NCBI GenBank assembly: GCA_964581465.1
Contig: CAZOOP010000051.1
Location: 1-20,767, forward strand
Length of the DNA stretch: 20,767 bases
Reading direction: 5' to 3'
Source: WJMB01 sp964581465
GTDB lineage: Bacteria; RBG-13-66-14
Shown: positions 1-10,162 of the stretch, one piece after another
How positions within the stretch are numbered: position 1 is the stretch's first letter
Layout: every line of letters starts with the position of its first letter
Translations under genes and position numbers: made by a program
Notes under the pieces: model-generated
Told to the model about the DNA's origin: nothing
Seen by the model: the letters and a program-made list of their open reading frames with translations, nothing else
Databases searched by the model: none

Positions 1-78
1 CTTGCTCACGCCGATATAAATACCCAACTGCAATAGCTGATGTTCATCTTCTGTGGTGATCCCCTTTTTTACGCTCAT
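1..78 (-). CDS. possible 5' fragment of an unidentified gene, running off the left edge
   Basis: Reading leftward from an ATG at 76-78 the frame stays open to the window edge for 26 codons, beginning MSVKKGITTEDEHQLLQLG. There is no convincing Shine-Dalgarno sequence upstream, and I do not recognise the family. A 22-bp piece of this stretch (41-62) recurs on the opposite strand at 16530-16551 with one mismatch. In that second place the equivalent frame continues only briefly with similar residues (GIITEDE), so this may be a repeated or decayed gene start. The call rests on an open frame too short to be significant alone. Confidence 0.3.
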   Translation of the reverse strand, partial: MSVKKGITTEDEHQLLQLGIYIGVSK

Positions 79-187
79 TATTTACAGATGTAGCGCACCC
101 GGGATTGAAGCAACCGAGCATGGGGATTAGCCATAGCTGATAATCGTTACCGGGCGCACGAAGCGGGGAGTATCGCCCCGATTTTGC

Positions 188-217
188 TTTACATCTCCCG
201 GGAATCGGCGTTACAAT
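188..217 (+). promoter_or_regulatory. candidate sigma-70 promoter for the two-component operon
   Basis: TTTACA at 188-193 and TACAAT at 212-217 are separated by 18 bp, each one base from consensus. A start near 224 would give a leader of about 40 nt before the kinase ATG at 263. AGGAG at 253-257 gives that ATG a well-placed ribosome binding site. Confidence 0.5.
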
Positions 218-262
218 CTCCTCCGGTCGCCACGGAAACCGGGCGACCTATGAGGAGAGTCC

Positions 263-2025
263 ATGGTCAAGCGCACACCGGGAGATCTGGAGAGCATCCG
301 CGAGACGGCGGTCAAGCTGGCCGTCGACTTCTGCTCGCTCTCGCGGCGCATCCTGCGCTACGCCAACCGGGGCACGCCGCGGGCCGACTTCCTGCGCGCG
401 GTCTCGGGGATGATTCTCGACTTCTCCGGCGCCGACGCCCTGGAGCTGCGGATGACCGACGGCGAGCTGCGCTACATCTGGCAGAGCGGCCAAGAAGACG
501 CCGGTCGCCGCTGCCGCACCCTGGAGCGGGTGCCGGTTCATCCCGAGCTGAACCTGCCCTGCGAGGAGGGCGGCGGGCCGGTCGAGGAGCTCTGCGCCGC
601 CTTGATCAGCGGTGAATTCTCCCGAGACGGCTCGAACATCACCCGGGGCGGCAGCCTCTGGATCGCCGACAGCCGCGGCTCGGCGTCTTGTCCGCCTTTG
701 AGAGACGAGCTGAGTCCAACAGAGTTGAAAGATATCTGCGGCGGGGCCGCCTCCGCTCTGCTGATCCCCTTCCACCTCAACGGCCGGGACACCGGCTTGC
801 TGACCCTGAAGAGCGAACGGGCTGGCTTCCTCTCTCCCCGGGAGCTCGAGTTCTACGAGGGGCTGGCCGAGACCCTGGGCGTGGCCGTGACCGACCGCCG
901 AGCCCAGCACGCTCTGCGCGAGCGCATGAAGGAGCTGACCTGCCTCTACGGCATCGCCAAGCTGGTCCAGCGCCCGGGCATCCCCACCGACGAGCTGCTC
1001 CGGGGCGTGGTCGAGCTGCTGCCCCCGGCCTGGCAGTACCCGGAGCTGGCCTCGGCGCGCCTGGTCCTCGACGAGCGAAGCTATCACAGCCGTGATTATC
1101 GCGAGGGCGGCGCCGGGCTGCGTGCCGCGATAACCGTCGAGGGCCGCGAGCGGGGCTTCATCGAGGTGACCTACGCCGGGGGCGAGCAGTACCTTGAGGC
1201 GGCGCTGTTCCTGGAGGAGGAGCGCAGTTTGATCGACGGGGTGGCCCAGCAGCTCTCGCTGATCCTGGAGCGCCGCCGCACCGAGGAGGAGAAACGGCGA
1301 CTGCAGGAGCAGTTGCGCCACGCCGACCGTCTGGCCACCATCGGCCAGCTCGCCGCCGGGGTAGCCCACGAGCTCAACGAACCACTGACCTCGATTCTGG
1401 GCTTCGCTCAGCTTTCGCAGAAGCACCCGGAGCTGCCCACCGAGGCCGGCGAGGACCTGGAGCTGATCGTCAAGAGCACCCTCCACGCCCGGGAGATCGT
1501 CAAGAAGCTGCTCTTCTTCAGCCGCCAAATGCCCTCGCAGAGCCGCCCCGTCGACCTCAACCAGACCATCGAGGAGGGTCTGTACTTCCTCGAGTCGCGC
1601 TGCCGACGCCAGGGTATCGAGCTGGTGCGCGAGTTGGACCCGGAGCTGCCCGAGATCACCGCCGATCCGGCCCAGTTGCACCAGGTGCTGGTCAACCTCG
1701 TCGTCAACGCCGTCCAGGCCATGCCCGGCGGCGGTCTCCTGACGATCTCGACACGGGCGATCGGCGAGGGCGTTCAGTTGTCCGTCGCCGACGAGGGCAT
1801 TGGAATGGTCGACGAAGTCCGCGAGAAGATCTTCCTACCCTTCTTCACCACCAAGGATATCGGCGAGGGCACCGGCCTGGGTCTGCCCGTGGTCTACGGC
1901 ATCGTCACCGCCCACGGTGGCGCCATCGAGGTCGATTCCGCCCCGGAACGGGGCTCCACTTTCACTATCACCCTGCCCCGGCGCAACACCGCCGAGCGTG
2001 CTCCGTCATCACTGGAGGCCGACAA

Positions 2026-2029
<4 letters not shown>
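263..2029 (+). CDS. soluble NtrB-type sensor histidine kinase with GAF-like input domains
   Basis: This 588-residue kinase should autophosphorylate on histidine and pass the phosphate to the response regulator encoded immediately downstream. Residues about 40-210 and 225-335 look like two divergent GAF-type sensory regions, joined by helical, probably coiled-coil, linkers. The HisKA region holds the phospho-acceptor in HELNEPL (His369). The ATPase domain shows the N box (NLVVNAVQAM, about 478-487), G1 (DEGIGM, 510-515), an F-box region (FLPFFTTK) and G2 (GEGTGLGL, 534-541). I see no hydrophobic membrane segment or signal peptide, so it probably senses a cytoplasmic cue. The stop overlaps the next start by 4 bp (GTGA), indicating translational coupling. 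The signal is unknown; the family assignment is firm. Confidence 0.95.
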
Positions 2030-3381
<1,352 letters not shown>

Positions 3382-3437
3382 ACGGCGGGATGAAGTCGGG
3401 GTGAGTATCACGACAAAAGACGACGGTTTGGCAGACC

Positions 3438-3471
3438 ATAAAAAGTAAGGGCGGGGGCTCGTGCCCCCGCC
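3438..3471 (-). terminator. intrinsic terminator of kbl between convergent genes
   Basis: GCGGGGGC (3451-3458) and GCCCCCGC (3463-3470) form a perfect 8-bp stem with a TCGT loop, extendable by one G-C pair. Read on the minus strand, the hairpin is followed by CCTTACTTTTTA, so it terminates kbl. On the plus strand it lies 70 bp after the response regulator stop but lacks a T-run there. Confidence 0.7.
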
Positions 3472-3489
3472 GCGTTCGAACGGCTTCCT

Positions 3490-4737
3490 CTACATCCCGT
3501 ACTTGTCGATGATGCCCTTTTTGTCCAGGCCCAGGATGCCGTACTTGTCGCCGACCTTGGCGAAGGCCTCGACGCACTTGTCGAGGTGCTCCTTCTCGTG
3601 TGCGGCCGAGAGCTGCGTGCGGATACGCGCCTGGCCGTTGGGCACCACGGGGAAGCTGAAGCCGATGACGTAGATGCCCTCGGCGTACATGTCCCGCGCC
3701 ATGTCGTTGGCCAACTTGGCGTTGTAGAGCATCACCGGCACGATGGGCGTCTCGCCGGGGCGAATGTTGAGCCCCTTCTCCTCGAGGCCCTTGCGGAAGT
3801 ATTCGGTGTTCCACATCAGCTTGTCGCGCCGCTCCGGGCTCGCCATGACCATCTCCATCACCCGGATGCTGGCCGAGACGATCACCGGGGCCATCGAGTT
3901 ACTGAACAGGTACGGACGGGCCTTCTGCCGGCAGAGTTCGATCAGCTCCCGGCGGCCCGAGACGCAGCCGCCCGAAGCGCCGCCCAGCGCCTTGCCTAAA
4001 GTTGTAGTAATCAAATCGACGCGACCCAGCACGTCGAAATGCTCCGGCGTCCCCCGGCCCGTCTTGCCAATGAAACCCGAGGCGTGGGAGTCGTCGACCA
4101 GGATCATCGCGTCGTACTCCTCGCAGAGCGCCACGGCCTCATCGAGCGGGAAGAGGTCGCCGTCCATCGAGAAAACGCCGTCGGTGACCACCAGCCGGGT
4201 GCGCTTGTCCTGGTGAAGCTCCAGCTTCTTGCGCAGGTGCTTCATGTTCATGTGCTTGAACGTGTCGTACTCGGCGCTGCACAGCCGGATGCCGTCGACC
4301 AGCGAGGCGTGGATCAGCCGGTCGGCGATGATCACATCCTGCGAACCCAGGACGGCCTCGAAAACACCGGCGTTGGCGTCCATGCACGAGGGGAACAGCA
4401 ACGTGTCCTCCGTGCCCAGGAACTCCGTCAACTGGTCTTGCAGCTTGCGGTGGATGTCCTGGGTGCCGCAGATGAAGCGCACCGAGCTCATGCCGAAGCC
4501 GCGCTCGTCCAAACCCTTGTGCGCCGCCGCGACCACCTCGGGATGGCTGGCCAGCCCCAGGTAATTATTCGCGCAGAAGTTGAGCACTTTCTCCTGATCG
4601 GCCCCTTCCGGGTACTCGACAGTGATCTCCGCGTCCTGGGGCGAGCAGATGAAACGCTTCTCCTTGTACGTTCCCTTCTCCTTGATCGCCTCGATCTCGC
4701 CGGCGAACAACGTCCGGGTCTGGTCGGAATAGACCAT
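3490..4737 (-). CDS. kbl: glycine C-acetyltransferase (2-amino-3-ketobutyrate CoA ligase)
   Basis: This 415-residue PLP enzyme of the alpha-oxoamine synthase family should cleave 2-amino-3-ketobutyrate with CoA to glycine and acetyl-CoA, the second step of threonine breakdown. It closely follows the Kbl pattern: NFCANNYLGL, FGMSSVRFICGTQ, the TDGVFSMDG motif, VDDSHASG (D215/H218) and TTTLGKALGGASGG with the PLP lysine at K249. The start has a strong AAGGAGG five bases upstream. The first enzyme of the pathway, an SDR threonine dehydrogenase, lies at 12648-13637, which supports this role over other family members. Unusually, the gene directly upstream encodes a carrier protein, so an acyl-ACP-using relative (AONS- or SPT-like) is the main alternative. 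At 415 residues it is slightly longer than the roughly 400 of E. coli Kbl, with a short C-terminal extension. Confidence 0.92.
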   Translation of the reverse strand: MVYSDQTRTLFAGEIEAIKEKGTYKEKRFICSPQDAEITVEYPEGADQEKVLNFCANNYLGLASHPEVVAAAHKGLDERGFGMSSVRFICGTQDIHRKLQDQLTEFLGTEDTLLFPSCMDANAGVFEAVLGSQDVIIADRLIHASLVDGIRLCSAEYDTFKHMNMKHLRKKLELHQDKRTRLVVTDGVFSMDGDLFPLDEAVALCEEYDAMILVDDSHASGFIGKTGRGTPEHFDVLGRVDLITTTLGKALGGASGGCVSGRRELIELCRQKARPYLFSNSMAPVIVSASIRVMEMVMASPERRDKLMWNTEYFRKGLEEKGLNIRPGETPIVPVMLYNAKLANDMARDMYAEGIYVIGFSFPVVPNGQARIRTQLSAAHEKEHLDKCVEAFAKVGDKYGILGLDKKGIIDKYGM

Positions 4738-4760
4738 GTTGCCTCCTTCGCTACCGCGTG

Positions 4761-4781
4761 GGTATAAACCTAGGTTTTACC
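4761..4781. promoter_or_regulatory. near-perfect palindrome in the kbl leader, candidate operator
   Basis: The 21-bp sequence is GGTA, T, AAACCTAGGTTT, T, TACC. It is symmetric except for one T/T pair, with a perfect 12-bp core at 4766-4777. It ends 24 bp upstream of the kbl ATG, in the 100-bp gap between acp and kbl, where a repressor could control kbl. No convincing -35/-10 pair could be fixed around it, so its role is inferred from symmetry and place. Confidence 0.45.
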
Positions 4782-4837
4782 TATAAGACAGATGAGTCCG
4801 ATACGGCTGCCTTCGTCAAGACAGCCGTCGTCTTACT

Positions 4838-5089
4838 TTACAAGAATTTCTTGACCAGCTCGACAATCGAGTTGACGTTGTCGAAGGCCTCCGGGGTGGC
4901 CTCCTCGTCGGGCAGCTTGATGTCGTACTTCTTCTCCAGGAAGACCTTCAAGGAAACCATGGAGAAGCTGTCGACGAGGCCCGAGGAGATCAGCGGGCTG
5001 TCGTAGGTGACTTCTTCGTCTTCGTCCTCCACGTACTCGTCGATGACGTACTCGAGGACGGCTTCGCGCATCTCTTTGTCGTCGGGCAT
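4838..5089 (-). CDS. stand-alone acyl carrier protein
   Basis: This acidic 83-residue protein carries the phosphopantetheine attachment motif GLVDSFSMVSL with the acceptor serine at S41, followed by the typical helix LEKKYDIKLPDEE and a C-terminal helix. It should be converted to the holo form by a phosphopantetheinyl transferase, and an AcpS is encoded at 9074-9454. The DSFS motif rather than DSLD and the pathway-type surroundings suggest a dedicated carrier rather than the housekeeping fatty-acid ACP, but the cargo is unknown. AAAGGA sits just upstream of the ATG. The gene starts 21 bp after the NYN gene stop and precedes kbl by 100 bp, all on one strand, so it may now be read from the NYN promoter. 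Confidence 0.88.
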   Translation of the reverse strand: MPDDKEMREAVLEYVIDEYVEDEDEEVTYDSPLISSGLVDSFSMVSLKVFLEKKYDIKLPDEEATPEAFDNVNSIVELVKKFL

Positions 5090-5110
5090 GGGGGTCCTTT
5101 CGGTGCTTGG

Positions 5111-5737
5111 TCAGCTTCTTGGTCGATAATCAAGGGGATCGATGCAGGTATCGTATAAAGACTTCTCAAAAGGAATCCAGTCGGTGTTGTTGATACCCCT
5201 CCTGTTTGTCGATGAGCTGCTTAAGGGGAATGCGCTGGCAACCTTGATCCAACGGTTTTGCTCAATTGAGATACTGCGAATCTCATCGGCTACTTCTGAT
5301 AAGTCCTGATCCTGGCTGAACAACAGGCATACATCATACTCATTTCTTCTGGCCATTCTAACTGCGTCAATGGCCAATCGCACATCGATGCCTTTTTCTT
5401 CACCATGATAAACATAATTTGTAATCCCGCTTTCTAATTGTATCGCTATTTTATTATAACGTAACTGTCTAGAGTATATATTTGCCCCTTTTTTACCAAG
5501 CATGCCTAGCTTCTTGCTCCAAAAGCGATTCCAATATGAATCTCTTTTAAATGACGGTATACCTGTATAAAAACTGATTGTTTTAACAAGCCATCCGCTC
5601 ATTCTGCATAATGTATGCGCTAAACATATTGGGTCATAATTGGGATAAGTATATCCGTATGCCTTTTTCGAGGCATGGTAAAGGTTCTGTCCATCGAAGA
5701 AAACGCCGGTCCTTTTAATTGATGGTTCCTTAGGCAT
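5111..5737 (-). CDS. NYN-domain (PIN-like) putative ribonuclease, LabA/DUF88 type
   Basis: The 208-residue product has the acidic pocket of NYN nucleases: GVFFDGQNLY (D15, N18), KGIDVRLAIDAV (D118, D124) and FSQDQDLSEV (D143, D145). Members of this family are metal-dependent RNases or RNA-processing enzymes, some in defence or regulatory modules. I chose the ATG at 5737. The frame can be extended five codons to a GTG at 5752, but that GTG lies inside a conserved hairpin arm, and the family's first strand begins near residue 10. Codon use is much more AT-rich than in the neighbouring kbl and acp, which points to acquisition. The ATG follows immediately after a hairpin and U-tract shared with the next nuclease gene, so expression is probably controlled in the leader. 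Substrate and biological role are unknown. Confidence 0.8.
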   Translation of the reverse strand: MPKEPSIKRTGVFFDGQNLYHASKKAYGYTYPNYDPICLAHTLCRMSGWLVKTISFYTGIPSFKRDSYWNRFWSKKLGMLGKKGANIYSRQLRYNKIAIQLESGITNYVYHGEEKGIDVRLAIDAVRMARRNEYDVCLLFSQDQDLSEVADEIRSISIEQNRWIKVASAFPLSSSSTNRRGINNTDWIPFEKSLYDTCIDPLDYRPRS

Positions 5738-5792
5738 AAAACAAAACCCCACCGGGGACCACCGACTCGCGCCGACAGTTTATCCAGTGGGG
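5738..5792 (-). terminator. long hairpin plus U-tract between promoter and NYN start (candidate attenuator)
   Basis: On the minus strand CCCCACUGG (5784-5792) pairs with CCGGUGGGG (5747-5755) over 9 bp with one U-G pair. Inside lies a 4x2 internal loop (AUAA/CC), then a second 9-bp stem (5758-5779) capped by a GCGA tetraloop of the GNRA class. UUUUGUUUU follows at 5738-5746, and the NYN ATG comes next. The shape is that of an intrinsic terminator placed after only about 60 nt of leader. The outer 3' arm also contains the only G-rich, ribosome-binding-like stretch before the ATG. Confidence 0.65.
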
Positions 5793-5837
5793 AGGAAGTA
5801 CGTGAGTAATATAGCTCATTTTCACTGTTTCGTCAAG
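5739..5837 (-). repeat. 99-bp promoter-leader repeat, copy 1
   Basis: This segment matches 7021-7119 in the same orientation at 95 of 99 positions. The differences are at 5775, 5821, 5824 and 5828 and all are transitions. Its limits coincide with functional parts: it begins one base before a -35 box and ends in the U-tract after a hairpin. It directly abuts the NYN start codon. Confidence 0.95.
5808..5836 (-). promoter_or_regulatory. sigma-70 promoter in leader repeat copy 1
   Basis: On the minus strand TTGACG (5831-5836) and TATATT (5808-5813) are separated by exactly 17 bp. Each hexamer is one base from consensus. Both hexamers are unchanged in copy 2, while three of the four differences between copies fall in the spacer. 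Transcription would start near 5800 and run toward the NYN gene. Confidence 0.75.
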
Positions 5838-5959
5838 GAGAAGTTATAGCCGGTGGGTATGCGGGCTTCTTGGATACTTTTTTTCCAAAGAACTAACAAA
5901 AACCAACCGGGGCAGATCGTCTAACACAAGCTAAACAACACTTTGTACCGCCTACCTAC

Positions 5960-6994
5960 TCAGGAATGGCTTTCCCTGATGTAAAACAACATTTCCTCAA
6001 GTAAACCCAGATATGCTTGTATCGTATCGGTGTCGGGTTGTTCCGCAATTGACCAACTCATATTCCAGCCATGATCTCCAAACACCTTCAAGGCGGATAA
6101 CTTCTCCCGGAATAGCTCGATGATCTTCTCGTGACTATCCAGCTTGCGCCGAAGAACCTCGAAGGCCGTATAGATGTACTGTCGCACATCGCCCTTCGGT
6201 GGAATAGCTTTGAGTAATGGAATATCACCAATACCATCAAGTTTGATGTTGAGTGTAAATCCCCGAGTGCCCCAATGATAGACGAGATTATTGCTGTCAC
6301 CGAAACCAAAGATCGCCACAAACAGCTCACGGGCGTATTCATCCAGGGTTTGCATAAACTCGTCGCGATTGGTTTTACGGCCTGCGGCGGATTTAATAGG
6401 GGTGTTCGAGACCGGCTCGCCGCCGATAACGGTCTCCGTGGTAAACAGGTACTCGCCGTTGTCGGAGATGAAGTAGTCGAAATCGATGCAGGAGATGTTG
6501 ACGCCCTTATCCCGCAGATACTCCGTCACCTGTTTTATCCGGGAGCTAATTGACTGGGCGATAATGTAGAGATGGGTTTCTTTATTGAATGCGACGACTT
6601 CATCGCCGCAGAGGTTAAAGAACTCACGGTGATAATCCTGTAACGCACCCTCTCCACCGCTATAATCCTTGTAGATGCTATCGAGTTCCTTGTAACTCAA
6701 CGGCTCGATTGATGAAGCGTATTCCAGGATCTGTGAAATCACTTCCCGCGGAGTGACGTCCCGCTTGAGCTCGATGACCACGGTATTGCCGTGTCGATCC
6801 AGGCCCAGCAGGTCGATATAGCCGTTGAGGTTGGTGGTGACCTGGCGGCCGATGATCAATACGCCGAGGTCGTCGAAAAAGGACTCAGCGCTGTTTTCGA
6901 TCAGCAGTTCGAGATCCTCTTCGGTCATCTCCCGTTTGTAGTCCCGACGTTGGAAAGGTTGGAGCTGATTGTCCTTAATAGTAAAAATTTTCAT
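5960..6994 (-). CDS. DUF91/NucS-like PD-(D/E)XK nuclease-domain protein
   Basis: The 344-residue protein carries a restriction-like nuclease core at about 30-100: GYIDLLGLDRHGNTVVIELKRD gives D61, E75 and K77 (D-x13-E-x-K). A downstream glutamine-containing helix (VISQILEYA, Q88) is typical of this fold. The arrangement matches the nuclease domain of NucS/DUF91 proteins. The rest (about 110-340) appears to hold a second alpha/beta domain that I do not recognise. I chose the ATG at 6994, with AAAGGA eight bases upstream; a GTG one codon earlier is possible. Codon use is AT-rich compared with acsA and kbl. The gene has its own promoter-hairpin leader, almost identical to that of the NYN gene 222 bp downstream. 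Likely roles are mobile-element or phage defence, or DNA repair; this is inference from domain type and context. Confidence 0.78.
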   Translation of the reverse strand: MKIFTIKDNQLQPFQRRDYKREMTEEDLELLIENSAESFFDDLGVLIIGRQVTTNLNGYIDLLGLDRHGNTVVIELKRDVTPREVISQILEYASSIEPLSYKELDSIYKDYSGGEGALQDYHREFFNLCGDEVVAFNKETHLYIIAQSISSRIKQVTEYLRDKGVNISCIDFDYFISDNGEYLFTTETVIGGEPVSNTPIKSAAGRKTNRDEFMQTLDEYARELFVAIFGFGDSNNLVYHWGTRGFTLNIKLDGIGDIPLLKAIPPKGDVRQYIYTAFEVLRRKLDSHEKIIELFREKLSALKVFGDHGWNMSWSIAEQPDTDTIQAYLGLLEEMLFYIRESHS

Positions 6995-7020
6995 CACTTG
7001 TTCCTTTAGCTGATTGTAAT

Positions 7021-7074
7021 AAACAAAACCCCACCGGGGACCACCGACTCGCGCCGGCAGTTTATCCAGTGGGG
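7021..7074 (-). terminator. hairpin plus U-tract in leader copy 2 (candidate attenuator)
   Basis: The fold is the same as in copy 1: outer stem 7066-7074 with 7029-7037, an inner GCGA-capped stem, and UUUUGUUU. The one difference inside the hairpin (7057, equivalent to 5775) turns a U-G pair into C-G, so the pairing is kept. Here the gene's own AAAGGA lies outside the hairpin, so any control would act on transcription rather than by hiding the ribosome site. Confidence 0.62.
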
Positions 7075-7089
7075 AGGAAGTACGTGAGT

Positions 7090-7118
7090 AATATAGCTCA
7101 TTCTCGCTGCTTCGTCAA
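7090..7118 (-). promoter_or_regulatory. sigma-70 promoter in leader repeat copy 2
   Basis: On the minus strand TTGACG (7113-7118) and TATATT (7090-7095) have a 17-bp spacer, as in copy 1. It would drive the DUF91-like nuclease gene. Confidence 0.75.
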
Positions 7119-7134
7119 GTGTGAGGTGTACCCC

Positions 7135-7159
7135 GGCGGGCGGGGTGTTCCCACCCGCC
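7135..7159. terminator. GC-rich hairpin after acsA, possible terminator
   Basis: GGCGGG-C-GGG (7135-7144) pairs with CCC-A-CCCGCC (7150-7159), with one internal mismatch and a 5-nt loop. It lies 85 bp beyond the acsA stop. No T-run follows on either strand, so it is a weak terminator candidate. It resembles the GC-rich hairpins at 3450-3471 and 12514-12535. Confidence 0.4.
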
Positions 7160-7244
7160 AGTTTCGTTCTTCACGCTGATCGCGATTGTTCAACCCGGAT
7201 CAACCTAGGCCGATCTAGCCGGTCCAGACCCATCAGGCGTCGTC

Positions 7245-9002
<1,758 letters not shown>

Positions 9003-9073
9003 GGTGCTCCTCCTTCGTTATCGCGAATGTATCCTTCGATGCTCCGTCGTTTATCAAAAGCCTGTCGTAGCCG

Positions 9074-9454
9074 TTAAGTGTTTATCAGCCCCAGCGCCGT
9101 CGCGCCGGCGGTCTCGGGCGTGTGGGTGAGGGTGATCCGCCAGTCGGTTATTCCCAGCTCGGCGGCGCGGCGAGCGGCCTCGTCGTGCAGCTCGACGCGC
9201 ACCGCTCCGCCCTCCCCGCGCAGTATCTCGATGTCCAGAAAACCCACCCCCTGCTCGAGCCCGGCGCCCAAGGCCTTCATCACGGCCTCCTTGGCGGCGA
9301 AGCGGGCGGCGTAGTGTTGGGCGGGTCTGGCCTTCGACGCGCAATACTCAGCCTCGGCGATACTGAATAGCTCAGAGATAAGCTCCGGGGAGAGCCGGGC
9401 GGCGAAGCGCTCGAGGTCGACCAGGTCGAGGCCGAGTGTGATGTCGGTGATCAT
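9074..9454 (-). CDS. acpS: holo-[acyl-carrier-protein] synthase
   Basis: This 126-residue enzyme should transfer 4'-phosphopantetheine from CoA to the acceptor serine of acyl carrier proteins. The AcpS motifs are clear: GLDLVDLERF near the N-terminus (metal-binding D10) and FAAKEAVMKALG (E56). The length is normal for AcpS. The frame is open 48 codons further upstream, but that extension is not AcpS-like, and MITDITLGLD is where family members begin; no strong ribosome site precedes either start. It is the first gene of a likely acpS-acsA unit. The carrier protein at 4838-5089 is a plausible substrate alongside the housekeeping ACP encoded elsewhere. Confidence 0.9.
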   Translation of the reverse strand: MITDITLGLDLVDLERFAARLSPELISELFSIAEAEYCASKARPAQHYAARFAAKEAVMKALGAGLEQGVGFLDIEILRGEGGAVRVELHDEAARRAAELGITDWRITLTHTPETAGATALGLINT

Positions 9455-9560
9455 CGTCGGGCAAAGGTGTGTGGTGAAGCGGCGGGAAATTCCGACGAGC
9501 CAGGTAGGGTATTGCCGAGCGAGCGTCGGGGTCGGACGGTAAAAGGCAGCAATCCTGTAG

Positions 9561-9590
9561 ATAATACCGTTTTCACACCCCGTGTGTCCA
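9561..9590 (-). promoter_or_regulatory. candidate promoter for acpS-acsA
   Basis: On the minus strand TGGACA (9585-9590) and TATTAT (9561-9566) are 18 bp apart, each one base from consensus. A short inverted repeat (CACAC-CCC-GTGTG, 9574-9586) overlaps the spacer and -35 box and could be an operator. The promoter abuts the tandem repeat array. Confidence 0.45.
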
Positions 9591-9592
9591 GG

Positions 9593-10128
9593 GGGCATGA
9601 TGCCCCTGCGCTACGCGAGGAGGCGTTAAGGTGAGAATGCACCCCACCACCGCGTATCACCCACCGGGCGGTTCGAAATAACTCCCCTTAAGGGCATGAT
9701 GCCCCTGCGCTACGCGAGGAGGCGCAGGGGTGGGAGTTAAGCTCACCCCCGCGTATCACCCATTTGGCCAACTCTAATCCCTCCTGATTCAGGGCATGAT
9801 GCCCCTGCGCTACGCGACGAAGCGTTAAGGTGAGAATGCACCCCACCACCGCGCATCACCCATTTGGCCGACTCTAATCCCTCCTGATTCAGGGCATGAT
9901 GCCCCTGCGCTACGCGACGAAGCGTNNNNNNNNNNNNNNNNNNNNNNNNNNNNNNNNNNNNNNNNNNNNNNNNNNNNNNNNNNNNNNNNNNNNNNNNNNN
10001 NNNNNNNNNNNNNNNNNNNNNNNNNTAATGTGAGAACGCACCCCACCACCGCGCATCACCCATTTGGCCGACTCTAATCCCTCCTGATTTGGGCATGATG
10101 CCCCTGCGTTACGCGACGAAGCGTTAAT
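9593..10128. repeat. tandem array of ~100-bp units, interrupted by an assembly gap
   Basis: Units begin at 9593, 9692, 9792, 9892 and 10091, each with GGGCATGATGCCCCTGCG, so the period is 99-100 bp. The first half is highly conserved. The second half of unit 1 is divergent, while later units share CATTTGGCC(A/G)ACTCTAATCC and CTCCTGATT. Each unit opens with a small inverted repeat (GGGCAT-G-ATGCCC). In unit 2 a perfect CCCCTGCGC/GCGCAGGGG stem is present and is lost in the others. A 100-bp period is not a multiple of three and shows frame changes, so this is not a coding repeat. Confidence 0.95.
9926..10025. other. assembly gap of 100 N inside the repeat array
   Basis: There are exactly 100 unknown bases, a conventional placeholder. 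The sequence before (ending GCGT) and after (TAATGTGAG) joins in phase with the repeat unit, so the real missing length is probably a whole number of repeat units, possibly zero. Confidence 0.97.
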
Positions 10129-10162
10129 ATAGTAAGGTTCGTATACCCTATGCTGATCTGTT

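Larger units (their letters stand above)
7021..7119 (-). repeat. 99-bp promoter-leader repeat, copy 2
   Basis: It matches 5739-5837 at a constant offset of 1282 bp without gaps. Unlike copy 1 it is followed by a further 26 bp containing a normal Shine-Dalgarno sequence before the DUF91-like gene. It marks the right limit of the AT-rich block; the sequence beyond it returns to high GC. Confidence 0.95.

Noticed and set aside
248..1681. Long open frame on the minus strand opposite the histidine kinase
   Set aside because: It is a mirror of high third-position GC in the kinase gene. The translation is repetitive Gly/Leu/Ala/Gln sequence without motifs or a ribosome site.
5838..5959. Integron attC site between the two nuclease genes
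   Set aside because: One GTTRRRY-like core (GTTAGAC, minus strand) is present, but no matching RYYYAAC partner or L boxes could be placed, and each gene has its own promoter.
9743..10096. Repeat-encoded protein across the gap
   Set aside because: The 100-bp period shifts the frame at each unit, and the frame passes through unknown bases.
9593..10128. CRISPR array
   Set aside because: The whole ~100-bp unit is repeated rather than short repeats with unique spacers, and no cas gene is near.
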